From CBDCHC01 sp965217075 (lineage in GTDB: Bacteria; Pseudomonadota; Gammaproteobacteria; PS1; Pseudothioglobaceae), in assembly GCA_965217075.1 (NCBI GenBank), contig CBDCHC010000001.1:1-64000 (forward strand): a stretch of 64,000 nt of DNA, written 5' to 3'. Below the pieces are notes generated by a model. The model was not told the DNA's origin, did not search any database, and saw only the letters and a program-made list of their open reading frames with translations. Shown here piece by piece: positions 9,068 to 17,238 of the stretch. The position numbers and the translations under genes were made by a program. Numbering within the stretch: the first letter of the stretch is position 1; the number at the start of each line of letters is the position of its first letter.

Positions 9068-10212
9068 TTAGTTAATCCTATTAATAATTTTGCTGCTAAT
9101 GTTAAATTATTCTCACTAATAATATTAATATTTGCTGCATTTAATATTTTAAAGGCAATATCAGCATTAGTTCCTTCTAATCTAATAATTATAGGTATTT
9201 TTGGTTTGCTTTTTTTTACTGCTTCTACAATACCATTAGCAATTAAATCACAACGCACAATACCACCAAAAATATTAATAAAAATGGCCTTGGCTTTATT
9301 ATTTTGCTGTATGAGTTCCAAGGCTTTAACTACTCTATCGCTATTAATATTACCGCCTACATCTAAAAAATTAAGAGGCTCTTTGCCATAATATTTAATT
9401 AAATCCATAGTTGCCATAGCTAAACCAGCTCCATTTACCATACAACCTACATCACCATCTAATTCCACATAACTCAAACCATATTTTTTTGCCACTAACT
9501 CTTTACTATTTTCCTGACTATCATCATGTAGTGCCTTAATATCTATATGTTTATAAAGCGCATTATCATCAAATTCCATTTTACAATCAAGCGCTATTAA
9601 TTTACCATTACTTATAACTAACGGATTAATTTCTATTAAAGAAGCATCTTTATCAATAAAAATATCATATAATTTTAATAACATTAAACTAAACTCATTT
9701 TCATCTACCATTAATTTTTTTGCCATAATTATGGCTTGTTTTATTGTTAACCCAGTTTGAATATCAATTATCAATTTAATAATTTTTTTTGGATTATTTT
9801 GCGCCAACTGCTCAATATCAATCCCGCCTTCTTGTGTAGCAATAATAATTATCTTTTGAATATTTCTATCTACTAAAATACTTAAATATAACTCTTTATC
9901 TATTTTTACTAAAGATTCAAGTAATAATTTATTTACAGGCAAACCAGTAGCAGCAGTTTGTGTAGTAACAAGTTTATTGCCCAATAACTTAGCTGTTAGC
10001 ATTTTAACTTTATTAATATTATCACAAATTATAACACCACCACTTTTTGCTCTTGCCCCACTATGAATCTGCGCCTTTAATGCCCAAGTATTACCACCTA
10101 AGATATTACAAGCATTATCTACATCATTAACATTATTAATAATAATTGATTTTGCTACAGTTATGTTATATTTTTTTAGTATTTCTTTGGCCTGATATTC
10201 ATGTATATTCAT
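9064..10212 (-). CDS. sucC: Succinyl-CoA synthetase beta subunit
   Basis: Nucleotide-binding ATP-grasp beta subunit of succinyl-CoA ligase. The 382-residue product begins MNIHEYQAKEILKKY, the typical SucC start. It contains ALKAQIHSGARAKSGGV (ATP-binding loop), LIEINPLVISNGKLIALDCKMEFDDNALYKH (metal-binding and inter-subunit part) and the C-terminal GGIVRCDLIANGIVEA. It is divergent from efp with a 47-bp gap, so the two promoters must be compact or overlapping. Confidence 0.98.
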   Translation of the reverse strand: MNIHEYQAKEILKKYNITVAKSIIINNVNDVDNACNILGGNTWALKAQIHSGARAKSGGVIICDNINKVKMLTAKLLGNKLVTTQTAATGLPVNKLLLESLVKIDKELYLSILVDRNIQKIIIIATQEGGIDIEQLAQNNPKKIIKLIIDIQTGLTIKQAIIMAKKLMVDENEFSLMLLKLYDIFIDKDASLIEINPLVISNGKLIALDCKMEFDDNALYKHIDIKALHDDSQENSKELVAKKYGLSYVELDGDVGCMVNGAGLAMATMDLIKYYGKEPLNFLDVGGNINSDRVVKALELIQQNNKAKAIFINIFGGIVRCDLIANGIVEAVKKSKPKIPIIIRLEGTNADIAFKILNAANINIISENNLTLAAKLLIGLTK

Positions 10213-10259
10213 CTATATTTATTTGGTAAAATAATTTGATTATATTTTAATATAATATT

Positions 10260-10823
10260 ATGGCAACTTACTCAACAAATCAATTTAAAAACGGACTTAA
10301 ATTAATAATTAATAATAATCCTTGCGTTATTATTAATAATGAAATTATAAAGCCAGGCAAAGGACAAGCTTTTAATAGAGTTAAATTTAAAGATTTAATT
10401 ACTAATAAAGTTTTAGAAAAGACTTTTAAGTCTAGTGAAAGTGTTAAAGCTGCTGATGTATTAGAATTAGATATGCAGTATTTATATAATGATGGTAATA
10501 ATTATATTTTTATGCATACAGATACTTTTGAACAATATGAAGTTAATAATATAATAATTACCGGTGCAATAGATTTCTTAGTAGAGCAGGATATATGTAC
10601 TCTTATTTTATGGAATGATAATCCAATTAGCGTTATGCCACCTAATCATGTTGTTTTAGTAGTAGCTAATACTGATCCTGGTTTGAAAGGGGATACAGCT
10701 GGCACAGGCGGTAAGCCAGCCACCATGAATACTGGGCTTATAATAAACGTCCCTTTATTTGTAAATATTGGCGATAAAATTAAAATTGACACACGAACTA
10801 AAGAATATATAGCTAGAGTGTGA
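10260..10823 (+). CDS. efp: Elongation factor P
   Basis: Three-domain, tRNA-shaped factor that rescues ribosomes stalled at proline runs. The 187-residue product has the N-terminal KOW-like domain. The loop at about residues 29-36 (KPGKGQAFNR) carries the lysine that is beta-lysylated in many gammaproteobacteria, and the middle and C-terminal OB domains end with GDKIKIDTRTKEYIARV. No epmA or epmB is in the window. The stop overlaps the GTG start of rnd (GTGTGA). Confidence 0.98.
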   Translation: MATYSTNQFKNGLKLIINNNPCVIINNEIIKPGKGQAFNRVKFKDLITNKVLEKTFKSSESVKAADVLELDMQYLYNDGNNYIFMHTDTFEQYEVNNIIITGAIDFLVEQDICTLILWNDNPISVMPPNHVVLVVANTDPGLKGDTAGTGGKPATMNTGLIINVPLFVNIGDKIKIDTRTKEYIARV

Positions 10824-11822
10824 TTGATTCTGCTAATAAATTAAAAGACTTTCTAGTAGCTATTAAAAATGAAAATATTTTAGCTATTGATACTGAATTT
10901 TATCGAGTTGATAGTTATTATCCTAAATTATGTTTAATACAAATTGCTACTAAAAATGCAACCGTATGTATAGATGTACTAAAAATAAGTAATTTAGAAG
11001 GGCTATTTGATAAATTATATGATCCGCAAACGTTATTAATTATGCATAGTGGTAGGGCTGATTTAGAGGTATTATTTTATTTAACAAAAAAACTACCAAC
11101 TCAATTATTTGATACACAAATTATGGCTAATTTTTTAGGTTTTGCTAATCAAATATCTTATAAAGAATTAGTAAATAATATACTTAAAGTAAAGTTAGAT
11201 AAAAAATATAATAGATTTGATTGGCGCATAAGACCGTTACCTAAACAAACTATTGAATATGCTAAAGATGATATTTATTATTTGTTTAAATTATTTAGTA
11301 AATTTAAAAATTATTACTATTTAAATTGGGTGCTAGAAGACACTAAACTACTATTAAATGCTAATATATATAAATTACAAATGCATAAAATTTATCAAAA
11401 AATAAAAGGCTGGGGAGCACTAAATGTGAGCGAATTACAACTTGCAAATGCCCTTGCTATTTATAGAGAAAAAATAGCAATAAAAAAAAAATAAACCACG
11501 TAAATGGATCTTAAGCGATAAACAATTAATTAGTTATGTTAAAGATAAAACCAATATAGCAAAATCTATTTATATTAAACTAGATTTCTGTAATACTGTT
11601 AAAACAACAAAAAAGCATCATCCAGTAGATATTCAAGAAACAAAACAAATGAAAAATATACAAAAAATTATAATTAATATTGCAAACAAGTATAATTTAA
11701 TGCCTGAGATAATTGCCAATAAAAAGTCTATCTTAAATTATATTCGTGGAGATAGCAGTGAATTATTTAAGACTACTTGGCGTAAAAAAATTTTAATTAA
11801 GGAGATAAAATGTCAGATATAA
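10820..11822 (+). CDS. rnd: Ribonuclease D, frameshifted at a poly-A run
   Basis: 3'-5' exonuclease of tRNA 3' maturation. The catalytic DEDDy domain is intact in the first frame from the GTG at 10820: DTEF (ExoI), HSGRADLE (ExoII) and YAKDDIYY (ExoIII). The first frame stops at 11494, after residue 224, inside a run of ten A (11482-11491). With nine A the protein continues KKNKPRKWILSDKQ, the expected RNase D/HRDC linker, through an HRDC-like tail to a TAA at 11820-11822, for about 333 residues. Without the tail the product would lack the HRDC region. The tail overlaps the start of ppa by 13 bp. Slippage rescue or a sequencing error fits better than decay, since the downstream frame is free of stops. 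Confidence 0.88.
11482..11491 (+). other. Ten-A homopolymer at the rnd frame change
   Basis: The genomic frame reads IKKK then TAA. With one A fewer the frame reads IKKNKPRKWIL and stays open for a further 330 bases. This is the second long homopolymer in the window that sits exactly at the junction of two conserved halves of one gene. Confidence 0.8.
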
Positions 11823-12316
11823 ATAGCGGTGGTTTGCCGCATGAAATGAATGTTATTATTGAAATACCGGCTAATTCAAGTCCAATTAAGTACGAATTTG
11901 ATAAAAAAAATAATGCTTTAGTTGTAGATAGGTTTATGGCAACCCCTATGTTCTATCCTTGTAATTATGGTTTTATTCCTAATACTTTGGCAGATGATGG
12001 TGATCCAGTTGATGTATTAGTTATCACGCCATATCCATTAGTACACAATTCTATTATTAAATCTCGCCCAGTTGGTGTACTTAAAATGACAGACGATGGT
12101 GGCATAGATAGCAAAATACTTGCTGTGCCAGTTGCATCTATTACTACTGAATATAATGATATTAAAAATATAATTGATATAGCTGATTTACTTAAAAGAC
12201 AAATTGAGCATTTTTTTACTCACTATAAAGAATTAGAGAAGGGTAAATGGGTAAAAATTTATGGTTGGGACGATATAACTGTTGCTAAAAAAATTATTAT
12301 AGATTCTATACAATAA
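11810..12316 (+). CDS. ppa: Inorganic pyrophosphatase (family I)
   Basis: Soluble Mg-dependent hydrolase that clears pyrophosphate from biosynthesis. The 168-residue product starts after a strong Shine-Dalgarno (AAGGAG, 11799-11804), unusual in this window. The family signature DGDPVDVLVI (aspartates binding the metals), the KYEFDKKNNALVVDRF substrate segment and YPCNYGFIPNTLADDGDP are intact. The start lies inside the tail of the restored rnd frame. Confidence 0.98.
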   Translation: MSDINSGGLPHEMNVIIEIPANSSPIKYEFDKKNNALVVDRFMATPMFYPCNYGFIPNTLADDGDPVDVLVITPYPLVHNSIIKSRPVGVLKMTDDGGIDSKILAVPVASITTEYNDIKNIIDIADLLKRQIEHFFTHYKELEKGKWVKIYGWDDITVAKKIIIDSIQ

Positions 12317-12324
12317 GGCTATAA

Positions 12325-12870
12325 GTGCCACTTACTAATAATTTTAAAATTATTGCTGGTAAATATCGTCGTTTACAATTTAGCTTTATTAATGATAAAT
12401 ATTTAAGACCAACTCCATCTCGTGTGCGTGAAACTTTATTTAATTGGTTAAAATTTGAACTTAATAATAAAGTCGTGCTTGATTGTTTTGCAGGTAGTGG
12501 GTCACTTGGCTTTGAAGCTATCTCCAGAGGAGCAAAAAAAGTAGTTTTAATTGAAAAAAATCCAATATCTGCTAAAAAAATAACTGATAACATAACATTA
12601 TTGGCTGATCAAAATATTAAAGTTATAAATAATGATATTTTTAAGCTAACTTTTAATAATATTATTTTTGATTTGATACTATTAGACCCCCCCTTTAATA
12701 AAAATTTAATTGATAAAGCTGTTAATTTTTTAATTAATATTAATTGTGTAAATCAACAAACCAAATTTTATATAGAAAGTGAATTTGAATTTAAAAAAAA
12801 TTTACAATTAAAAATTCTTAAGCAAAAAAAAGCCTCTAATATTTTTTATTGTTTAGCACAAATAAAATGA
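12325..12870 (+). CDS. rsmD: 16S rRNA (guanine966-N2)-methyltransferase RsmD
   Basis: SAM-dependent methyltransferase of small-subunit rRNA. The 181-residue product from a GTG at 12325 carries the N-terminal KIIAGKYRRLQF and LRPTPSRVRETLFNWL blocks. Motif I is VLDCFAGSGSLGFEAISRGA and motif IV is LILLDPPFN (DPPF catalytic). It ends in an ATGA overlap with dusA. No coaD is beside it. Confidence 0.95.
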   Translation: MPLTNNFKIIAGKYRRLQFSFINDKYLRPTPSRVRETLFNWLKFELNNKVVLDCFAGSGSLGFEAISRGAKKVVLIEKNPISAKKITDNITLLADQNIKVINNDIFKLTFNNIIFDLILLDPPFNKNLIDKAVNFLININCVNQQTKFYIESEFEFKKNLQLKILKQKKASNIFYCLAQIK

Positions 12871-13811
12871 AGTTTTCTGTTGCCCCTATGCAAGATTGGA
12901 CTGATACACATTGCAGATATTTTCACCGCTTAATTTCTAAATATACAACCTTATATACAGAAATGATTGTTGATAAATCAATACTATTTGGCAATAAAGA
13001 AAAAATATTAAAATTTAATAACAAAGAAGAGCCTTTAATATTACAATTAGGTGGTAACGATCCACAAGAGCTTCTTGAAAGTACAAAAATAGCTATTGAT
13101 TTTGGTTATAAATCAATAAATTTAAATATTGGCTGCCCATCTAATAAGGTGAAAAAAGGTAATTTTGGTGCTTCTTTAATGAAAAATCCATACTTAGTAG
13201 CTGATTGCATAAATACACTAAAAAGTAATACTAAACTAGTAGATATTAGTATTAAACATAGAATTGGTGTTGATGATATAGATAGTTATAAACAGTTATC
13301 AAATTTTATAAAAATTATTAATCAAGCAGGCTGTAGCACTTTTATTATTCATGCTAGAAAAGCATTATTAAATGGTATTAGTCCAAAAAAAAATCGCACT
13401 ATACCACCTATAAATTATCAAATGGTATATGATATTAAAAAAGATTTTCCTCAGTTAAATATTATAATAAATGGGCAAATAACTACAATAGAGCAAAGTA
13501 AAATACATCTAAAAAAAGTAGACGGTGTTATGTTAGGTCGTGCAATTTATCATAATCCTTATTTATTATCTACAGTTGATAATAAAATTTATAATAAAAA
13601 TAATACTATAATTACTAGAGATGAAGTATTAATTAATTATATTAAATATATAGAAGAAAATATTAAAAATGGTGTGGCTATAAAATCAATGACAAGACAT
13701 ATATTAGGGTTGTATTATGGCCAAAAATATAGCAAAAAATTTAAACAATTATTAAGTAAAAAAATAGTATTAGTTAAAGATTTAAAGGAATTTATTGATG
13801 GCATTACATGA
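12867..13811 (+). CDS. dusA: tRNA-dihydrouridine synthase A
   Basis: FMN enzyme that reduces uridines at positions 20/20a of tRNA D-loops. Start at the ATG of 12867, overlapping the rsmD TGA, so the product begins MKFSVAPMQDWTDTHCRYF as is usual for DusA. It has 314 residues. Motifs include NLNIGCPSNKVKKGNFGASL with the catalytic Cys, FIIHARKALLNGISPKKNR (specific for DusA against DusB and DusC) and GVMLGRAIYHNP. The 3' end overlaps ftsA by 14 bp. Confidence 0.95.
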   Translation: MKFSVAPMQDWTDTHCRYFHRLISKYTTLYTEMIVDKSILFGNKEKILKFNNKEEPLILQLGGNDPQELLESTKIAIDFGYKSINLNIGCPSNKVKKGNFGASLMKNPYLVADCINTLKSNTKLVDISIKHRIGVDDIDSYKQLSNFIKIINQAGCSTFIIHARKALLNGISPKKNRTIPPINYQMVYDIKKDFPQLNIIINGQITTIEQSKIHLKKVDGVMLGRAIYHNPYLLSTVDNKIYNKNNTIITRDEVLINYIKYIEENIKNGVAIKSMTRHILGLYYGQKYSKKFKQLLSKKIVLVKDLKEFIDGIT

Positions 13812-15012
13812 TATTAAAACTGCAGTAGATTTTGGTAGCAGCAATATTAAAATTATAGTGGTGCAAGAAATAGAAAATGCAATTAACAAAATTATATTTA
13901 AAGGAATTACTGCTACTAATTCTATTAATAGAGGTGAAATAACTAACACAGATCTTTGCGCTAATGAATTAGGAAAAATTTTAAAATTAAGTAATAAAAA
14001 TAATATAAAAACTATTAAAACAATTATTACTAATATATCATCTGCATCTATAACAAGTATTAACAATAAAATAGCTATAAATGCTGTTGGCACTATAACA
14101 AAAAAAATAATTGAGCAGAATTTGTATGCAAATACTCATTCTATTGATTTAGAAGCACAAAATAAAAAAATATGTTTTGTTGAGCCCTTTGAATTTATTA
14201 TTAATAATACTAAAAAAACCAATCATCCAATTGGTAAAAAAGCCAGTACCTTACAAATAAAAAAACATATTATAGGAGTTAATGAAGATGTTATAAATAA
14301 TATTAATATAACAGCTGCTAAAGCAAAACTAACTGTTATTGACAAAATTGTTTCATCTATTGCTATAGCTGATTTATTTTTAACTGATGAACAAAAACAA
14401 CAAGGAGTAGTTATTATAGACATAGGCGCCGGTACAACTGATATATCTATATTTATTAATGGCGATATAGCGTATAACACTACCTTAGAAATAGGTGGAA
14501 TTGATGTAGATAGAAATATTAGTTTATCTTATGATTGTAGTATAATTAAGGCTAAAGAATTAAAAGAAAAATGCGGTTTTATTTTATCTATTAATAATGA
14601 AGAAGAAAAGTTAATTGATTTTTATAACAATACTACTCTACATTCATTATCTAGTTATGAATTAGCTGAAGTTATAACAAATAGTTATAACAACATTTTA
14701 AAGGAAATAAAAAGAATATTAACCGCAAGTGGATTAAGTAAAAAAATAAAATCTGGTATCATACTTACTGGCGGAAGTAGTAAAATCCCTTATTTAAGAG
14801 ATTTAGCGTTAAAAAAACTAAATCATAGTATTAATAATGCTACTATTAACACCCATAAAATTAATGATATTAATAATGATATTAATGAATTAAAAGATGA
14901 TGTATATTACAATGCTCTATCTTTGGTATTATATAAAAAAGATAATAGTTACTTAGAAGAAATAATACAAAAAAAAGGTTTTTTAAAAAAAATAAATAGT
15001 ATTTTTAATTAA
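13798..15012 (+). CDS. ftsA: Cell division protein FtsA
   Basis: Actin-like ATPase that normally tethers the FtsZ ring to the membrane. Start chosen at ATG 13798 (MALHDIKTAVDFGSSNIKI). Phosphate-1 is DFGSSNIK, phosphate-2 is VVIIDIGAGTTDISIFING, and the adenosine motif is GIILTGGSSKIPYL. The C-terminus ends in an amphipathic GFLKKINSIFN, the expected membrane-targeting helix. The 404-residue length is normal. The next gene, two bases on, is lpxC: ftsZ, which lies between these two in almost all gammaproteobacteria, is absent. dusA overlaps upstream, so ftsA has also lost its usual ftsQ neighbour. This is a rearranged division cluster. Confidence 0.93.
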   Translation: MALHDIKTAVDFGSSNIKIIVVQEIENAINKIIFKGITATNSINRGEITNTDLCANELGKILKLSNKNNIKTIKTIITNISSASITSINNKIAINAVGTITKKIIEQNLYANTHSIDLEAQNKKICFVEPFEFIINNTKKTNHPIGKKASTLQIKKHIIGVNEDVINNINITAAKAKLTVIDKIVSSIAIADLFLTDEQKQQGVVIIDIGAGTTDISIFINGDIAYNTTLEIGGIDVDRNISLSYDCSIIKAKELKEKCGFILSINNEEEKLIDFYNNTTLHSLSSYELAEVITNSYNNILKEIKRILTASGLSKKIKSGIILTGGSSKIPYLRDLALKKLNHSINNATINTHKINDINNDINELKDDVYYNALSLVLYKKDNSYLEEIIQKKGFLKKINSIFN

Positions 15013-15014
15013 AA

Positions 15015-15926
15015 ATGATAAAACAAAAAACAATAACACAAGAAGTAAAAGCCAGAGGAGTTGGTATTCATAATGGAAAAATAGTAAATATGAAGCTAAT
15101 TCCAGCAGAATGTAATCATGGTATAGTTTTTAAGCGCTTAGATGCTGGGTCAAAATTAGTTAAAGCGCATAGTGCATTTGTCAATGAAGTAGTATTGTCA
15201 ACTAGTATCGAAAGAGATAATGTTAAAGTATCAACTATAGAGCACTTAATGAGTGCGTTATCTGCCATGGGCGTTGATAATTTATTAATAGAACTTGATT
15301 CTTTTGAAGTACCTATTATGGATGGCTCATCTGCTCCATTTATATTTTTATTACAATCAGCTGGTATTGCAGAACAAAAAGAGGATAAGAAATTTTTTAT
15401 TATTAAAGAAAAAATTAAAATAGAGCACAATGATATGTGGGCAGAATTATTACCATATAATGGCTTTAAAGTTAGCCTAGAGATTGATTTTTCTCATAAA
15501 AAAATTAAAAATAGTGAGCAAAAATTAACTATAGATTTTGCTAAAGAATCATATTTAAAAGAAATATCAAGAGCAAGAACATTTGGCAGAGTAGATGAAA
15601 TGGAGCAATTACAAAAACAAGACTTAGCTAAAGGGGCTAGTATGGAAAATGCTATAGCACTTAGCGATGATGACGTGCTAAATGAAGATGGTATGCGCTA
15701 TCATAATGAATTTGTTAAACATAAAATATTAGATATAGTAGGGGATTTGTATTTATTAGGTCATAATATGGTAGGTTATTATAAAGGGTACAAATCAGGT
15801 CATTTTTTAAATGATAAATTATTAACTAAAGTATTAGCTAATAAAAAAAGCTGGGAAATTAAAAATTTTAAAAAGTCAAATTCTCCTATTAATTTTTATT
15901 CTGAAGAGTGGCGTAACGATATATAA
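15015..15926 (+). CDS. lpxC: UDP-3-O-acyl-N-acetylglucosamine deacetylase
   Basis: Zinc deacetylase for the committed step of lipid A synthesis. The 303-residue product shows the two repeated domains. Zinc ligands are in STIEHLMSAL (first His) and HKILDIVGDLYLLGH (second His and Asp), and the general-base region is EVPIMDGSSAPFIFLL. The N-terminus KTITQEVKARGVGIHNG is typical. It is separated from ftsA by only two bases. The stop at 15926 is followed by a 71-bp gap that converges on the minus-strand nagZ group. Confidence 0.98.
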   Translation: MIKQKTITQEVKARGVGIHNGKIVNMKLIPAECNHGIVFKRLDAGSKLVKAHSAFVNEVVLSTSIERDNVKVSTIEHLMSALSAMGVDNLLIELDSFEVPIMDGSSAPFIFLLQSAGIAEQKEDKKFFIIKEKIKIEHNDMWAELLPYNGFKVSLEIDFSHKKIKNSEQKLTIDFAKESYLKEISRARTFGRVDEMEQLQKQDLAKGASMENAIALSDDDVLNEDGMRYHNEFVKHKILDIVGDLYLLGHNMVGYYKGYKSGHFLNDKLLTKVLANKKSWEIKNFKKSNSPINFYSEEWRNDI

Positions 15927-15997
15927 ATACAATTAAATTTTCTATTTTTTGTATAAGCCTATAATAAAAATAATACAACCATAATATATAACATAAC

Positions 15998-16270
15998 TTA
16001 TTTAATTGTATTCTTTAAATCATTTACCGAAAATGTTTTAGTTGTTTGTTCGTCTGCAAATTTTGGTCGCATAACACTACTATTTCCAACATCTTGCTCT
16101 ATTTCTTGTTGGCGTAAAGCTATTAAATCAAAACAATCTGTTATCATTGTTATAGTTTCTTTATTAAGCGGGTGTTTAAGACCTGGCTTCGTCATTGTAT
16201 CTTTGGCTACAGCAACTAAAGTTTTACGTATTATGCTTAATAATCTAATTTCAATATTTTGTTTAATCAT
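15998..16270 (-). CDS. Conserved small protein downstream of nagZ, function unknown
   Basis: A 90-residue soluble protein without membrane segment, overlapping the nagZ stop by 4 bp and therefore probably coupled to it. Visible features are a basic N-terminal helix (IRKTLVAVAKDTMTKPG), a central HPLNKETITMITDCFDLI segment, an RQQEIEQ helix and a RPKFADEQ tail. I recall similar short proteins beside nagZ in other gammaproteobacteria but cannot give a name or role. The retention of the pair in a reduced genome suggests a link to peptidoglycan recycling, which is inference only. Confidence 0.65.
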   Translation of the reverse strand: MIKQNIEIRLLSIIRKTLVAVAKDTMTKPGLKHPLNKETITMITDCFDLIALRQQEIEQDVGNSSVMRPKFADEQTTKTFSVNDLKNTIK

Positions 16271-17238
16271 AGAATTTTTTTTACTAAAACTAAATAAAAC
16301 ATTTTATCGTAATTTTGTTTAACTAATGGTTGCATTATTTGTAGTTTTTTAAGCACAGGAAAATCACCAACAATAGCTATATCTAAATCCTTCATATTAT
16401 TGCAAATTAATGCAATATCAATACCAGCATTAAAGGCTGTATTTATTCTAATATTAATATTTCCTATATTTATAGCACCTGTCATAGACAAATCATCACT
16501 AAAAATAATACCTTTAAAGTTTAACTCTTTAATTAAGATATCTTTTAACCATATAGATGAAAATCCAGCTGGTTTATTATCAATTTTACTATAAATAATA
16601 TGAGCTGGCATAATAGCATCTATTTTACTAATTAATTTTTTAAAAGGTAAAATATCATTATTGATTGCTAAACGCAAGCGATTATCTATTGGGGTTTCAA
16701 GGTGACTATCAGCAGACACAAAACCATGGCCAGGAAAATGTTTAGCAACGCATTTCATACCTGCAAAATGCATACCATCTATTAATTGGGATGCTAGAAT
16801 ACTTATTACATCTGCATTATTACTAAAAGCTCTATCACCAATAACAGATGAATTTTGATAATCAATATCAAGCACCGGTGCAAAAGAAAAATCTATACCA
16901 ATTTCCAGCAACTCGTTAGCTAAAATAACACCACAAGCAAATGCTGCTTTTAGCGCATCATTTTTATTTTCTTTATAATAATTTCCTATTTTTCTCATAG
17001 ATGGTAAATGAGTAAAGCCATTTTTAAAACGCCAAACTCTACCACCTTCATGATCAATGCAAAGTAATAATTTATTATTTATTAACTTAATATCATTAAT
17101 TAATTTAACAATTTGCTGTTTATTTTGATAATTTCTACTAAATAAAATTATGCCAAATAAATTTTTATTAGTTAGTAGTTTTTTTTCTCTATTAGTTAAT
17201 TCAAAACCAACTATATCTGTAATAATTCTACCTGTCAT
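16267..17238 (-). CDS. nagZ: Beta-N-acetylhexosaminidase (muropeptide recycling)
   Basis: Cytoplasmic glycoside hydrolase family 3 enzyme that removes GlcNAc from anhydro-muropeptides. The 323-residue product shows LLCIDHEGGRVWRF, the catalytic-loop motif KHFPGHGFVSADSHLETPID (His-Asp dyad), and ISKIDAIMPAHIIY followed by GIIFSDDLSM with the nucleophile Asp. It overlaps ampG upstream by 4 bp. With ampG and the neighbouring YkuD enzyme it forms a compact recycling block. Confidence 0.96.
   Translation of the reverse strand: MTGRIITDIVGFELTNREKKLLTNKNLFGIILFSRNYQNKQQIVKLINDIKLINNKLLLCIDHEGGRVWRFKNGFTHLPSMRKIGNYYKENKNDALKAAFACGVILANELLEIGIDFSFAPVLDIDYQNSSVIGDRAFSNNADVISILASQLIDGMHFAGMKCVAKHFPGHGFVSADSHLETPIDNRLRLAINNDILPFKKLISKIDAIMPAHIIYSKIDNKPAGFSSIWLKDILIKELNFKGIIFSDDLSMTGAINIGNINIRINTAFNAGIDIALICNNMKDLDIAIVGDFPVLKKLQIMQPLVKQNYDKMFYLVLVKKIL

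Noticed and set aside
10213..10259. TATAAT at 10251-10256 as efp promoter
   Set aside because: Only four bases before the ATG, so transcription would start within the gene; likely a chance match.
15927..15997. Terminator between lpxC and the nagZ group
   Set aside because: AATACAATTAAA at the lpxC end can pair with TTTAATTGTATT at about 16001-16012, but the loop is over 60 bases and AT-only, so it is not a convincing terminator.
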